Assembly (NCBI GenBank): GCA_963696675.1
Contig: CAVOLM010000029.1
Location: 40,057-104,056, forward strand
Source of the DNA: DATBVX01 sp963696675
GTDB taxonomy: Bacteria > Pseudomonadota > Gammaproteobacteria > Steroidobacterales > Steroidobacteraceae
Length of the DNA: 64,000 nucleotides
Direction of reading: 5' to 3'
In this document: one piece after another, positions 48,989 to 59,787 of the stretch
Position numbering within the stretch: position 1 is the first letter of the stretch
Layout of the letters: every line of letters starts with the position of its first letter
Translations under genes and position numbers: made by a program
The notes under the pieces: generated by a model
What the model was told of the DNA's origin: nothing
The model's input: the letters and a program-made list of their open reading frames with translations, nothing else
Database searches by the model: none

Positions 48989-51081
48989 CTACCTGGGCGA
49001 AAAGCTCGCCGTGAAGCCGATCAGGTACGTTCGCTCCGGTGCCGGTTCGAAGTAGCGGGCGTTCACGGCATTGACGATCACTGAGCCCACGTAGCTCTCG
49101 TCGGCGATGTTGTCGACGCGAACGAACTCCTCGAGTTGCCAGGAACTCATGTTCTGGCGAAAACCAGCGTGCCAGTTGGCCACGACATACGAATCTGCGA
49201 CCGCTGAATTGAGATCATCCGCAAATACCTGATCGGCCCACCTCGCCTCCACGCCGGTGGTAAAACCAGACGGAGCGTGTCGCCAGTTGAGCTGCAGGTA
49301 AGCCGAGTTCTCCGGTACGCCGGGTATCTGGTTGCCGGAGAGATCGACTCCGGCAAAATTCACGAACTCCTCGAATCGCGCACGCGTGTACGTATACGCA
49401 AGATCAAGTGTGAGGGCAGCGTCCAGCATGGACACGGACGCGGCGAGCTCCGCTCCTTCGCGACGAGTGCGGTCGGCGTTGACGAAGGTGTTGCGGCCTG
49501 GAAATTGGGCCGGCCCGGTTACGATGTCATCCGAGGTGTTGGAACGGAACAGGGTCGTGTTGAGCTGCGCATGATCGCCGAGGCGCCACTTCACTCCGAG
49601 CTCCATGTTGGTGCTGTCCGCTGCTTCGAGGTCGAAGTTAAGGCCGGGCAAACCATCGGGCCGGTAGGCGAGCTCTGAGAATGTCGGCGCCTCGAAGCCC
49701 TTGCCCGCGGAAGCGAATAAGTGAACGTCCGGTGTGGCCTGAAACAGGAGGCCGAGCACGGGCATGGTGCCCTCGAAGTCGATGCTGCCGCTGTCGTCGG
49801 GATTGATGCCGACGATGAAGTGATCTTCCGAGTCATATTTGATTTCGCTGTGGCGCACGCCACCAGCGAGCTGCCAGCGTTCGGTGAAATTCCATGAGGC
49901 GATCAGGTACTGATCGAAGTCGTAAACGACGTCGTCCTCGTCGCGGCGCAAATCGCCCTTCTCGCCCAGCACGTTGACAAATCCGGTGCGCAGCTCATTC
50001 ATCCGGTCGTACGCGGCGCCCAGGGTCAATTCGTAAGGCGCTCCGCCGAGCTGTCCCGACGTGGTGCCAGCGCAATTCACCGCCACCGAAGTCCCGATCG
50101 AGGTCCACGACACCGCCGGAGCCCGTGATGCGCGATGCTTGGATTGGCGAGGTATTGCACGACCTGGCGCGTGCCGTAGTAGCCGAGTGCGCGGATGCTG
50201 TTGTCGTCCGAGAAGTTGTGATCGAAGACCAGCCCGCCCTGCGCGTGGTGAATGGTCTTGCGGGTGTTGAAGGCCTCGGCGCCGGTCCCCGCTTGCGACG
50301 GATCCTGATCAAGCTGTTCCTGGGTCAGCCCGAGCGGGTCCTGTGTGTCGGGCTGGTCGAGATAGTTTCCGAGCACCGTGAGGGTTGAGCCTTCACCGGC
50401 GTGGATACCGCACCCACAGATTCGCCAGATCGCGTTGCGCCGCGCTGTGATCGCGGAAGCCATCGGTCTCAAAGCGCGACACGTTGCCGGAAAAGTCGAG
50501 CGACCCGGACTGACCGGAAAAATTCACGGCGCCGCGCCAGGTGCCGTTTTCACCACCCGCGCCTCGCGCCTGGATCTCGTTCGGGCGCCGTTCGTCTGCA
50601 GTGAGGAAATGAATGACGCCTCCCGAAGAGTTGCCGTAGAGCGCCGCGAACGGTCCGCGCAACACCTCGACACGATTTGCGCCGCCAAGTCGAACAGCGC
50701 CGTCTGTCCCTGCCCATCAGGCATGGTGAGAGGAATGCCGTCCTGGATCAGGCGCACTCCGCGGACGCCAAAGGAAGCACGTGCGCCGAATCCCCGCGCG
50801 GAGACCTGCAGGTCCTGCGCATAGTTGTAGCGATTCTGCACCACGATGCCCGGGATCGTGCCGAGGCCCTCGGAAAGGTCGACGCCGGCGCGGTGTGCAC
50901 GCAGTTCGTCCCCGCTCACTACGTCGATGGCGACAGGAATATCGAATGCCGACTTCTCCGTGCGCGTGGCCGTGACCACCATGGATTCGGCGGAGGTCGG
51001 CGGCTGGGCTTCCTGGGCGACGGCTTCTGCCGACGCCATGGCTGCGATCCAGGCCGCTACGAGAATCCGGGTGGCTTGCAT
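48989..51081 (-). CDS. pqqU: TonB-dependent receptor resembling the PQQ receptor PqqU (YncD)
   Basis: About 697 aa over several frames (changes near 50670, 50440 and 50110). Signal: LVAAWIAAMASAEAVAQEAQ. TonB-box-like SMVVTATRTEKSAFDIPVAI. Plug: VQNRYNYAQDLQVSARGFGA, VRLIQDGIPLTMPDGQGQT, VLRGPFAALYGNSSGGVI. Barrel: GEKGDLRRDEDDVVYDFDQY, DDSGSIDFEGTMPVLGLLFQ, SAGKGFEAPTFSELAYRPDG, VGSVIVNAVNARYFEPAPER. These segments match what I recall of E. coli YncD/PqqU, which imports PQQ. Together with the adjacent pqq operon this supports a PQQ-uptake role. It has its own promoter region with the 34-bp element shared with pqqA. Confidence 0.83.
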
Positions 51082-51147
51082 TGGAGTGCTCCTTGCAATG
51101 CGATAGCCGCATGTTCCATCGGAATCGGATAGACGGAATAGAGATCG

Positions 51148-51181
51148 TCATGAAACTCGCCTCATGATTTTCATGAGTCGG
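51148..51181. promoter_or_regulatory. 34-bp element upstream of pqqU, copy 1
   Basis: TCATGAAACTCGCC followed directly by TCATGATTTTCATGAGTCGG. It contains three copies of the palindromic hexamer TCATGA. It starts 67 nt before the pqqU ATG. A copy differing at only three positions lies upstream of pqqA (56203-56236). Probably a binding site for one of the two NarL-type regulators of the island. Confidence 0.65.
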
Positions 51182-51217
51182 CAGGCAAACTTGATAGTCC
51201 GCAGGCGAAGCGCCGGC

Positions 51218-52028
51218 TCAGTCGCGCTGCGTGCTCGCCAGCCGATGCACGAGTGGCTCATTGGCAGCAGCGCGGGAGAAACGCGCACCTGCGATTCCGA
51301 GTGCAGCTACGCTGAATCCGATGAGCACTGCGAGGTCGACCGCGATCTCAAAGTCCGCCCTGTAGGACCCGGCCGCACCCGCGATTGCCGCGTGCTTGAG
51401 CAAATCGACGCCGTACGTGAAGGGGTTCAGTGTGGCGACGAAGCGCAGCGCGTCCGGCAGGTGCTGCACCGGGTAGAGGGAGCCGGAGAGGAAAGAAGAC
51501 CGGAAAGATCACCAGGTTCATCATCGTGGCGTAGTTGTCCAGCGTGCGCGACCACGCCGCCACCAGCATGCCGAGGCTCGAGCAGGCGAGCGCAGTGCCG
51601 AGCAGTCCGCGGCCAGCAGGGGAATCGATATCTGTCGGCTCAGGTACCCGAGCAGTCCCAGGATCACGCAGCAGCAGCAGCGCTTGCAGGAGCGCCGACG
51701 CCGTGGCGCCGAGAGCCTTCGCCAGTACGATCCAGTAGTGCTCGATCGGCGCGATCACGAGCATGCGCATGACGCCGGATTCTTTGTCGTAGACCGTGGC
51801 GAGCGCGGCTAGCATGCCGCCGAACAGTAGTGTCATTCCGAGTACGCCCGGCACCAGGAATGTCTGGTAGCCGGATTCGCCGTGCTTTCCCTGGACTGCG
51901 CTCAGGCCGGCGCCAATCACCAGCAGCCACAGGAGCGGCCGCACCATTGCCGATAGCAGGCGTCCGCGTTGCCGCAGCAGCTTGAGCACTTCGCGTTCGA
52001 GCACCGCGACAAAGGGGCGCAGCAGCAT
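51218..52028 (-). CDS. ABC-2 type permease, PedC-like, of the PQQ/alcohol cluster
   Basis: About 270 aa with six predicted helices: LRPFVAVLEREVLKLLRQRG start, LLWLLVIGAGLSAV, FLVPGVLGMTLLFGGMLAAL, IAPIEHYWIVLAKALGATAS, then, after a shift near 51620, CSSLGMLVAAWSRTLDNYAT and, after another near 51490, LRFVATLNPFTYGVDLLKHA. The ABC-2 membrane fold fits small-molecule exporters. Permeases of this kind with the preceding ATPase are regularly found in quinoprotein alcohol dehydrogenase loci (PedC-like). It starts 2 nt after the ATPase stop. Confidence 0.83.
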
Positions 52029-52030
52029 CG

Positions 52031-52959
<929 letters not shown>

Positions 52960-52963
<4 letters not shown>

Positions 52964-54105
52964 CGAGAGGAGAGCGTGCGCGAGTTGCGCTGATCGCGGA
53001 AGAACAGCAGTGGCTTCTCCTCGACGTGCGGCTGCGCGGCACGCGCCACAGCTTCTTCCACGAGATGATGGTGCGGCGAGAGGTCGCATACCGGGTCCGC
53101 ATTCGCTGCATCACCGGTCAGCAGGTACGCCTGGCAACGGCAGCCACCAAAGTCCTTGGTCTTTTCCGGGCAGCTGCGGCACGGCTCCTTCATCCATGCG
53201 TCGCCGCGAAAATGATTGAAGCCCGGTGAGTCGAACCAGATCCACTCGACACTGGCCTCTCGGACGTTGGGGAACTGCAGTCCCGGAAGCATGCCTGCCG
53301 CGTGACATGGCAGGGCGGTACCGTCCGGTATCACGTTGAGAAACACCGAGCCCAGTCCGTTCATGCACGGCTTGGGTCGTCGCTCGAAGTAGTCGGGCAC
53401 GACGAAGTAGATCTTCATTCGCTGACCGGCTCGATCCCGAAAGCGCTGGGTCATCGCCTCGGCCCGTTGCACCTGTTCGCGGCTGGGGAGCAGCTGATCT
53501 CGATTCTTCCAGGCCCAACCGTAGTACTGCGTATTCGCGAGCTCCACGTACTCGGCGTCCATGCCCTCGGCCATCTCAAGGATCTGTTCGACATGATCGA
53601 TGTTCAACCGATGCAGAACGACGTTGAGCACCATCGGGTAGTCATACTTCTTGATCAGCGCGGCTACCTTCGACTTGAGCTCGAAAGTGCGCGTGCTGCT
53701 CAGGAAGTCGTTCATCTGCCGGGTGCTGTCCTGGAACGAAAGCTGAATGTGATCGAGCCCCGCCTCTTTGAGCGCCTTGATACGCGTTTCGTTGAGGCCG
53801 ACGCCGGAGGTGATCAGGTTGGTGTAGAAGCCGAGCGTGTGCGCCTCCGAGACGATCGTCTCCAGGTCGTCGCGCATCAGCGGCTCGCCACCCGAGAGCC
53901 CCAGCTGCACTGCACCCAGTGCGCGTGCTTCTCGCAGCACCCGTATCCAATCCTCGGTCCCGAGCTCCTGCTCGATCTTCGCGAAATCCGTGGGATTGGA
54001 GCAATACACGCAATGGAGCGGACACCGGTAGGTGAGCTCCAGCAATAGCCAGAGCGGCGGCCCGGGCCGGCTGGTCGGTGCGCTCAGGCTCGTAGTTCCA
54101 GCCAT
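52960..54105 (-). CDS. pqqE: PqqA peptide cyclase (radical SAM)
   Basis: 381 aa. Radical-SAM motif LTYRCPLHCVYCSNPTDF with CxxxCxxC near residue 28, QLGLSGGEPLMRDDLETIVS, DHIQLSFQDSTRQMNDFLSS. SPASM auxiliary-cluster cysteines: KPCMNGLGSVFLNVIP, LPCHAAGMLPG and CRSCPEKTKDFGGCRCQAY. It forms the C-C bond between Glu and Tyr of PqqA, with PqqD as chaperone. The ATG at 54105 is chosen because it matches the family start; the frame is open further upstream into pqqD only because of an apparent 1-nt error there. Confidence 0.94.
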
Positions 54106-54363
54106 CTCTGCTCCAGCGCATAGGACACGAACGCCATCACGTCCGGCGGACAGGTTGGTGGCACCGAATGCCTGCTCGAGATCCGAAGTGATCTCAGCCA
54201 GTGTGCGCTCGCCGTCGCAACGTTTCAGGATCTCACCCGCACTCGCGTTGAGCTTCACCATTCCCTCCGGATAGAGCAGGACGTGGGAATTCTGCGCAGC
54301 TTCCCACTGCAGCCGAAAGCCGCGGTTGATCGAGGGTCGTGCGGTTGCGTCGATCTCGCTCAT
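54084..54363 (-). CDS. pqqD: PqqA-binding chaperone PqqD
   Basis: About 92 aa. It has RPSINRGFRLQWEAAQNSHV, then LLYPEGMVKLNASAGEILKR and CDGERTLAEITSDLEQAF. As given, the frame runs on into pqqE, an apparent fusion. If one base of the doublet at 54143-54144 is removed, the text becomes DVMAFVSYALEQRWLELRA and a stop at 54084-54086, the expected PqqD C-terminus, overlapping pqqE by 22 nt. It presents the PqqA peptide to PqqE. The ATG at 54363 overlaps the pqqC stop by 4 nt. Confidence 0.88.
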
Positions 54364-55074
54364 GTCGAGGTTCCATAGCGCAGAGCCATCGCATCGTTCA
54401 TCTGCCACAGCACGTCGAGCTTGAACTGCAGGATCTCGAGGGCGCGCTCCTGGGCTGCGCGGGTGTCGAACCAGTCGAGTGTGAAAGCGAGGCCGAATTC
54501 GACGTCACGGCGCGCGATGCTGACCCGGCTCTGAAAATACCTGAGGCCCGCCGGATCGATCCATGGGTAGTGCGCAGGCCAGTTGGCGAGGCGCTGCTTG
54601 TGAATCTCGGGCGCGAACAGCTCCGTCAACGAGGAGCAGACGGCTTCCTGCCATGGCGCACGCCTCGCGAAGTTGACGTACGCATCGACGGCGAAGCGCA
54701 CGCCGGGCAACACATCGAGCGAGCTTCTCCACGCGAGCGCGGTCGAGCCCCACCGCCTCGGCCAGGCGCAACCAGGATTCGATGCCGCCCGGATCATCAC
54801 CGTAGCCGTCGTGATCGAGGATGCGCTGCACCCAGGAGCGACGCACCTCACGATCCGGGCAGTTGGAAAGAATGGCGGCATCCTTGAGCGGGATACTGAT
54901 CTGGTAGTAGTAGCGATTGGCGACCCAGCCGCGGATCTGTTCGGGGTTCGCGGCGCCGGAATTCAGCATCACGTTGAACGGATGGTGGATGTGATAGGCG
55001 CGCCCCTTCTCGCGCAGGCGCTCTTCGAATTCGGGTTTGGTCCAGGCGGGAGCCGTTGAATCAGTTGCGCTCAT
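54360..55074 (-). CDS. pqqC: Pyrroloquinoline-quinone synthase PqqC
   Basis: About 238 aa. It has FEERLREKGRAYHIHHPFNV, MLNSGAANPEQIRGWVANRY, YYQISIPLKDAAILSNCPD and ILDHDGYGDDPGGIESWLRL. After a shift near 54720 it continues VDAYVNFARRAPWQEAVCSS, LTELFAPEIHKQRLANWPAH and FKLDVLWQMNDAMALRYG. It catalyses the last, eight-electron oxidation and ring closure to PQQ without a metal. The ATG at 55074 overlaps the pqqB stop by 4 nt. Confidence 0.93.
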
Positions 55075-55991
55075 AGCACGATTTCCATGCCATCCCACGC
55101 CACTTCCACGCCGTGGCGCGCGAGTTCGGCGCGCTCGGGTGAATCCTCATCGAGGATTGGATTGGTGTTGTTCACATGGATCAGGATCTTGCGCGTATCC
55201 GACGGCAGGCGATCGAGCCATTCAAGCATTCCGCCGGCGCCGCTTTGCGGCAAGTGACCGATTTCGTGCGCGCGCTTGTGTGAGACTTCCTGGCGAATCA
55301 TTTCATCGTCGGTCCAGAACGTGCCATCCACCAGCACACATGCAGCTGACGCCATCGCGCGCCAGACGTGCCCGTCGACAGTCGCCAGACCCGGTGCATA
55401 GAGCGCCGCCCGGCCAGAACTCGCGTCCGTGAGCACGAGAGCCAGATTGTCTCCCGGCACGGGCGACTCCCGGTTCGGTGAGTACGGAGCAGGCTTGCTC
55501 GCCACGGGTAGCGCATGCCAGTGCACGCCAGTCACGCCATCGATCGTAAATCCATCGCCCTCGAGGTCGATGCGGTGACGGTCCACACCACAGTAGTGCG
55601 CGAGCACGGTCAGTATCGGATTGCCACGAGTGAGATCGGCGTAAGTGCTGTCACTGCACCAGATGCGCCAGGGTCGACTCGACTCCCGCAACATGTACAG
55701 ACCCGTGGTGTGATCGACTTGACCGTCGACCAGGACGATGGCGCTAATGGCGGTGTCGCGGATCGCACGCGCTGGCTGCAGGATGGGATTTGCCTGCAAT
55801 TGAGCCGCGATGTCCGGCGAAGCATTCACCAGCGCCCACGCAGTTTCTTCTATTCCGGACACGGCGATCGAGGACTGTGTCCTCGGTCGGGCACGCACGG
55901 TTCCCTTGCGTAGGCCGGCGCAGTTGCGGCAGTTACAATTCCACTGCGGGAAACCGCCGCCGGCGGCGGATCCCAGCACGCGAATCTTCAA
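55071..55991 (-). CDS. pqqB: PQQ biosynthesis protein PqqB
   Basis: 306 aa of the metallo-beta-lactamase fold: VLGSAAGGGFPQWNCNCRNC (residues about 4-23), IVLVDGQVDHTTGLYMLRES, VHWHALPVASKPAPYSPNR and ILIHVNNTNPILDEDSPE. PqqB is reported to hydroxylate the tyrosine of the cross-linked Glu-Tyr intermediate in an iron-dependent manner. It lies 47 nt after pqqA and is translationally coupled to pqqC. Confidence 0.95.
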   Translation of the reverse strand: MKIRVLGSAAGGGFPQWNCNCRNCAGLRKGTVRARPRTQSSIAVSGIEETAWALVNASPDIAAQLQANPILQPARAIRDTAISAIVLVDGQVDHTTGLYMLRESSRPWRIWCSDSTYADLTRGNPILTVLAHYCGVDRHRIDLEGDGFTIDGVTGVHWHALPVASKPAPYSPNRESPVPGDNLALVLTDASSGRAALYAPGLATVDGHVWRAMASAACVLVDGTFWTDDEMIRQEVSHKRAHEIGHLPQSGAGGMLEWLDRLPSDTRKILIHVNNTNPILDEDSPERAELARHGVEVAWDGMEIVL

Positions 55992-56038
55992 GGGCAGAGA
56001 GGTGCAGCCTGCTCGCGCAGGCTGACACCAGGGCTACT

Positions 56039-56113
56039 TCAGCGATTGGCGATATACATCGTGATTTCCATGCCGAACCGGAAATCAGTCGCTTGCGGAG
56101 TTTCCCACTTCAT
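56039..56113 (-). CDS. pqqA: PQQ precursor peptide PqqA
   Basis: A 24-residue peptide beginning MKWETPQATDFRFGMEITM and ending YIANR. Glu16 and Tyr20 (the ExxxY that become PQQ) are present. Length and sequence are typical of PqqA. It is first in the pqqABCDE order, 90 nt from the 34-bp element. Confidence 0.97.
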   Translation of the reverse strand: MKWETPQATDFRFGMEITMYIANR

Positions 56114-56202
56114 GACATCGCTCCTTCAGTCGGCTATCAGCGGCCTGGAAATTGCCGCCACGGGCATCTTCCGCGCTAGTGAGCCCGGCCGATAGAGGAT
56201 GA

Positions 56203-56236
56203 TCATGAAAGTCGAGTCATGATTTTCATGAGTCGG
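56203..56236. promoter_or_regulatory. 34-bp element between pqqA and histidine kinase, copy 2
   Basis: TCATGAAAGTCGAG followed directly by TCATGATTTTCATGAGTCGG. It is identical to the pqqU copy except for three bases, and the similarity continues a few bases leftward (ATAGAGG/AATAGAG). It lies 90 nt before pqqA and 82 nt before the divergent kinase gene, so it could control both. Confidence 0.65.
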
Positions 56237-56317
56237 ACGGGCGCCAGGTGCACCCGTGGCGAGCGGCGCTGATAACATCGGGTCATTGGTCCTCACTTCC
56301 CAACAAAGCAGCCTACG

Positions 56318-57670
56318 ATGAAGCTGCGAACCCGCCTGAACCTCGTGGTGGCCGGCTTGACCGCCACGTTCGTGATCGTCCTGATCGCCGGCGAGATCAA
56401 GACTGCCCGGGATTCGGTGCGAGAGGAGATCGAGGCGGCCAATCGGGCGGCCTCGCAATTGCTGGGCCGGCTGGCTTCCATCTACTCGCGAGAGGGGGGG
56501 CCAGATCTGCTGCTGCAATTTCTGCAGCAACTGGGTCGCGTGCATGCCAACGACATCACGTTGCAGTCCGCTTCCGGAGAGGTGCTGTATCGCTCGCCGC
56601 CACCGACCTATAAGGCAGGCCGCTCGGCACCGGATTGGTTTTCGCACTTGTTGGTGCCGAACCCGGCCAGGCACATATTCCCGTTGCCGGGCGGCGTGAA
56701 ACTGATCGTGCAGGCCCATGCCTCACGCGCAGTGCTCGACGCCTGGGATGAACTCACCGCGCTGCTCGCTGCTGCGGCGATCATGCTCGTCATCGTGAAT
56801 GGGCTGGCATTCTGGTCGGTGGGCCGCGCCCTCGCACCATTTCCGATCATCGCAAACGGCCTGGAACGTATTCAGCGCGGCGATCTCGAGTACCGATTGC
56901 CCGTCCTGGCAGGTTTCGAAGCGCAGGCTATTGGGGCGGCATTCAACCGCATGGCGCAAGCCGTGCAGGACAAGGTTCAGGCGGAGCGCAAAGCGCTCGA
57001 GGCCGAGACGCAGCTCGAAGAGAGGCGCGAAATGGCTCGCCTGGTCGAACAGCACGTCGAAGAGGAGCGACGCCTGATCGCGCACGAACTGCATGATGAG
57101 TTCGGTCAGTCGGTGACGGCAATCCGCAGCCTGGCGCTCGCCATCGCGACCCAGGGAACGGGCCGTGACCCGGCGATGGTCGATGCCGCGCGGCTGATTG
57201 CCGAAGAAGCTGCCCGCCTTTACGACGCAATGCATGGACTCATCCCGCGGCTGGCCCCTCTTTCGCTGGATTCGTTGGGACTCGCCGCGACTCTCGAAAG
57301 CCTGGTGAGAGATTCGCAGCGGCGCTATCCCTCCATCGCGCTGTCGGTCCGTCATGACCTCTCAGCCGAGCTTGGCCCGAGCGTAACCCTCGCGGCTTAT
57401 CGAGTGGCGCAGGAAGGGCTCATTAACGCGTTGCGGCATGCGCAGGCGACGCAAGTGGATATCAACGTGCACGCTGACGGGGATCGAATGATCGTCACCA
57501 TCATCGACGACGGCGTCGGGTTGCCGGAGCAATGGGCACTTCCCGGACACTTTGGCTTGCGCGGATTGACGGAGCGGATCACGCACCTGGGCGGTGTCCT
57601 CAAGATCATTAACCGTGAATCCGGCGGGGTGTGTCTCAGCGCTGAGATTCCGCTGGCAGGCAGCGCATGA
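56318..57670 (+). CDS. Membrane sensor histidine kinase with HAMP domain, NarL-type
   Basis: 450 aa in one frame. TM1 LNLVVAGLTATFVIVLIAGE, a periplasmic region of about 110 residues (DITLQSASGEVLYRSPPPTY), TM2 LLAAAAIMLVIVNGLAFWSV, HAMP (NGLERIQRGDLEYRLPVLAG), then the phosphoacceptor LIAHELHDEFGQSVTAIRSL and the ATPase YRVAQEGLINALRHAQAT, IIDDGVGLPEQW. The periplasmic domain could sense an alcohol, PQQ or a product directly. It overlaps the response regulator gene by 4 nt and is divergent from pqqA. Confidence 0.93.
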   Translation: MKLRTRLNLVVAGLTATFVIVLIAGEIKTARDSVREEIEAANRAASQLLGRLASIYSREGGPDLLLQFLQQLGRVHANDITLQSASGEVLYRSPPPTYKAGRSAPDWFSHLLVPNPARHIFPLPGGVKLIVQAHASRAVLDAWDELTALLAAAAIMLVIVNGLAFWSVGRALAPFPIIANGLERIQRGDLEYRLPVLAGFEAQAIGAAFNRMAQAVQDKVQAERKALEAETQLEERREMARLVEQHVEEERRLIAHELHDEFGQSVTAIRSLALAIATQGTGRDPAMVDAARLIAEEAARLYDAMHGLIPRLAPLSLDSLGLAATLESLVRDSQRRYPSIALSVRHDLSAELGPSVTLAAYRVAQEGLINALRHAQATQVDINVHADGDRMIVTIIDDGVGLPEQWALPGHFGLRGLTERITHLGGVLKIINRESGGVCLSAEIPLAGSA

Positions 57671-58302
57671 TCCGGGTCCTGCTGGTTGACGATCACGCTG
57701 TGGTCCGCACGGGATTTCGGCTCCTGCTGCAATCATTGGCGGAGGTTGAGATCATTGCCGAGGCGGATTCCGGTGAGGCTGCGTGTCAGCGCTACCTCGA
57801 GCTTGCTCCGGACGTCGTCGTCATGGACCTCGCCATGCCCGGCATGGGTGGACTGGAGGCCTTGCGGCGGATTCGGGCCCGAGACCCGCAGGCTCGGATA
57901 CTTGCACTCTCGGCACATGATGATCCGGTACACGCCCGGCGGGCGTTGCGCGAGGGTGCGCTGGGCTTTCTGTCCAAGCGCAGCGCGCCGGAAGCTTTGG
58001 TTGAGGCGGTGACCACCGTCGGCGCCGGTCGTCGTTACATCGACATGAGGCTGGCGCAGAAGCTGGCGCTCGCAGAAATCGAGGGCGCTGCCAAGCCGCC
58101 GATCGAGCGGCTCTCAGAGCGCGAGTTCGAGGTATTCATACGCCTGGCACGTGGTGCAACCGTCCAGAAGATCGCCGACGACCTCAATCTCTCCGCGTCC
58201 ACCGTCGGCACGCACCTGTACAACATCAAGCAAAAGCTCGAGGTCAACAATCAATCGGAGCTCACCTTGCTCGCCATTCGTCATGGCATCATCGAGGCCT
58301 GA
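57667..58302 (+). CDS. NarL/LuxR-type response regulator
   Basis: 211 aa. Receiver: VLLVDDHAVVRTGFRLLLQS, phospho-Asp in VVVMDLAMPGMGGLEALRRI, Lys in FLSKRSAPEALVEAV. DNA-binding domain: LSEREFEVFIRLARGATVQK and STVGTHLYNIKQKLEV. Coupled to the preceding kinase. Related AgmR/ErbR-type regulators switch on PQQ synthesis and quinoprotein dehydrogenases in Pseudomonas, so it is a good candidate for binding the 34-bp elements. Confidence 0.92.
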   Translation: MIRVLLVDDHAVVRTGFRLLLQSLAEVEIIAEADSGEAACQRYLELAPDVVVMDLAMPGMGGLEALRRIRARDPQARILALSAHDDPVHARRALREGALGFLSKRSAPEALVEAVTTVGAGRRYIDMRLAQKLALAEIEGAAKPPIERLSEREFEVFIRLARGATVQKIADDLNLSASTVGTHLYNIKQKLEVNNQSELTLLAIRHGIIEA

Positions 58303-58307
58303 TCAGG

Positions 58308-59207
58308 ATGCACCACGCGTCTTTCGTGATCCTGGCGCGCGGCGCCCTATGGCTCGTGCTTGCAGTCGTGTCGGTCGCTGCGGCGCAGGAGCCGCTCGAC
58401 TCCCGCGAACTCAATCTCAAGCTGCTCGATGCAGCGCGCGCGGGCGATGAAGCTGCCGTCGAGCAGCTGTTGCACGAGGGCGCTTCCGTCAAGACGCGCA
58501 ATCGCGTCGGCGCGACGCCCCTGTTTCAGGCTGCGCGTGAAGGGCATACCGAGGTCGTGCGCACATTGCTCACGGCCGGCGCGCAGGTCGACCAGGCGAA
58601 CGTGGAGCAGGCGACGCCACTCATGCAGGCGGCCCACAATGGGCACCTCGAAGCAGCGAGGCTGCTTCTCGAGGCTGGTGCCGACATCAATCACGTGGAT
58701 CAGCAGCTGCTCTCGCCCCTGATGCACGCCGTATATGGCGGCAGCACGCCTCTCGTGGGGCTGATGCTGGAGCGGGGAGCGAAGGCCGATCTCCTCGACC
58801 GGACAGGAAAGTCCGCGCTCGTGTACGCGGCAGCGTCCGGCAATGCCGGAATTCTTCGGCTCATCCTGGCTCACGGCGTCGACGTGAATCAGCGCTATGG
58901 AAATGAGCTGACTGCGCTGATGTGGGCTGCGGGATATGACCATGCCGATGCCATCGACACGCTCCTCGGTGCCGGAGCAAAGGTGGATTTGCGGGACAAA
59001 CGGGGCATGACTGCCCTGATGATCGCGAGCGCGGAAGGACACACCGCGAATGTGCAAAGACTCCTGGAAGGCGGAGCGGACCGAGCGCTGAAAGACCATG
59101 CCGGCAAGACTGCGTCTGATCACGCCGCTGCGGCGGGTCATGCGCCGATCGTGGAACTGCTGCGACTCACCGGATCTCGCCAGTCTGTGAGCTCTGGTAC
59201 ACCGTGA
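58308..59207 (+). CDS. Exported ankyrin-repeat protein
   Basis: 299 aa. Signal peptide ALWLVLAVVSVAAAQEPLDS, then seven to eight ankyrin repeats: LLDAARAGDEAAVEQLLHEG, RVGATPLFQAAREGHTEVVR, TPLMQAAHNGHLEAARLLLE, GKSALVYAAASGNAGILRLI, LTALMWAAGYDHADAIDTLL, GMTALMIASAEGHTANVQRL, GKTASDHAAAAGHAPIVELL. The start follows the response regulator stop by 5 nt. It overlaps the converging cytochrome gene by 41 nt. Ankyrin domains bind proteins; in the periplasm it might act as scaffold for the quinoprotein/cytochrome system (inference). Confidence 0.88.
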   Translation: MHHASFVILARGALWLVLAVVSVAAAQEPLDSRELNLKLLDAARAGDEAAVEQLLHEGASVKTRNRVGATPLFQAAREGHTEVVRTLLTAGAQVDQANVEQATPLMQAAHNGHLEAARLLLEAGADINHVDQQLLSPLMHAVYGGSTPLVGLMLERGAKADLLDRTGKSALVYAAASGNAGILRLILAHGVDVNQRYGNELTALMWAAGYDHADAIDTLLGAGAKVDLRDKRGMTALMIASAEGHTANVQRLLEGGADRALKDHAGKTASDHAAAAGHAPIVELLRLTGSRQSVSSGTP

Positions 59208-59787
59208 TCGAAGCCAGATAGTCGGCAAGGGCGGCGATATCGTCATCGCTGAAAGTCGCCATCAGTGAGCCCATGGCCGGCGCGTTGTTGCGTGCCTTGC
59301 TCTTGAAGTCGCGCAGGGTCTGAGTGAGGTACTCGAGATTCTGGCCTGCAAGACGCGGCACGCGACTGTTGCCGCGGAAATCGCCCAGGTGACACGCGAT
59401 ACATGCGCCCGCGTCCAGCGCCGCCTTCACGACCGGCAACTTTGCAGGAGCAGCCACGTGAGTGGTCGCGGGCCACGCCTGCGTGGAAAAGAACTGTGCA
59501 AGCAGCTTCAGCTCCTCCGGCTGCAGTGCCTGGACGACCGGACCCATGACGGCGTTTTGTCGCAGGCCACTCTTGAAGTCCTTCAGCTGCACGTAGAGGT
59601 AGTAGAACTCCTGACCGGCCAGGATCGGGTTCTGAGGCAGCGGCGCGGCGCCGCGGTCACCGTGGCAGGCGAAGCAGGTCTGAAGCGTCGCCTGGACCGG
59701 CGCAAACTGATCATCTGTAGCAGCCACCGACTGCCAAGAAAGAAACCATAGTGCCGGCACGCCGAGCGCAATCCGAACTGTTCTCAT
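59167..59787 (-). CDS. Periplasmic dihaem cytochrome c (c4/c553-like)
   Basis: About 206 aa from ATG 59787. Signal VRIALGVPALWFLSWQSVAA. Two haem sites: TLQTCFACHGDRGAAPLPQN and AGACIACHLGDFRGNSRVPR, each with a distal Met in a similar place (NAVMGPVVQALQ and PAMGSLMATFSDDD). Tandem class I domains like cytochrome c4. Its location just downstream of the quinoprotein dehydrogenase on the same strand suggests it accepts the electrons from PQQH2 and passes them to an oxidase. A longer frame to 59841 lacks a better start. Confidence 0.9.
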   Translation of the reverse strand: MRTVRIALGVPALWFLSWQSVAATDDQFAPVQATLQTCFACHGDRGAAPLPQNPILAGQEFYYLYVQLKDFKSGLRQNAVMGPVVQALQPEELKLLAQFFSTQAWPATTHVAAPAKLPVVKAALDAGACIACHLGDFRGNSRVPRLAGQNLEYLTQTLRDFKSKARNNAPAMGSLMATFSDDDIAALADYLASITVYQSSQTGEIR

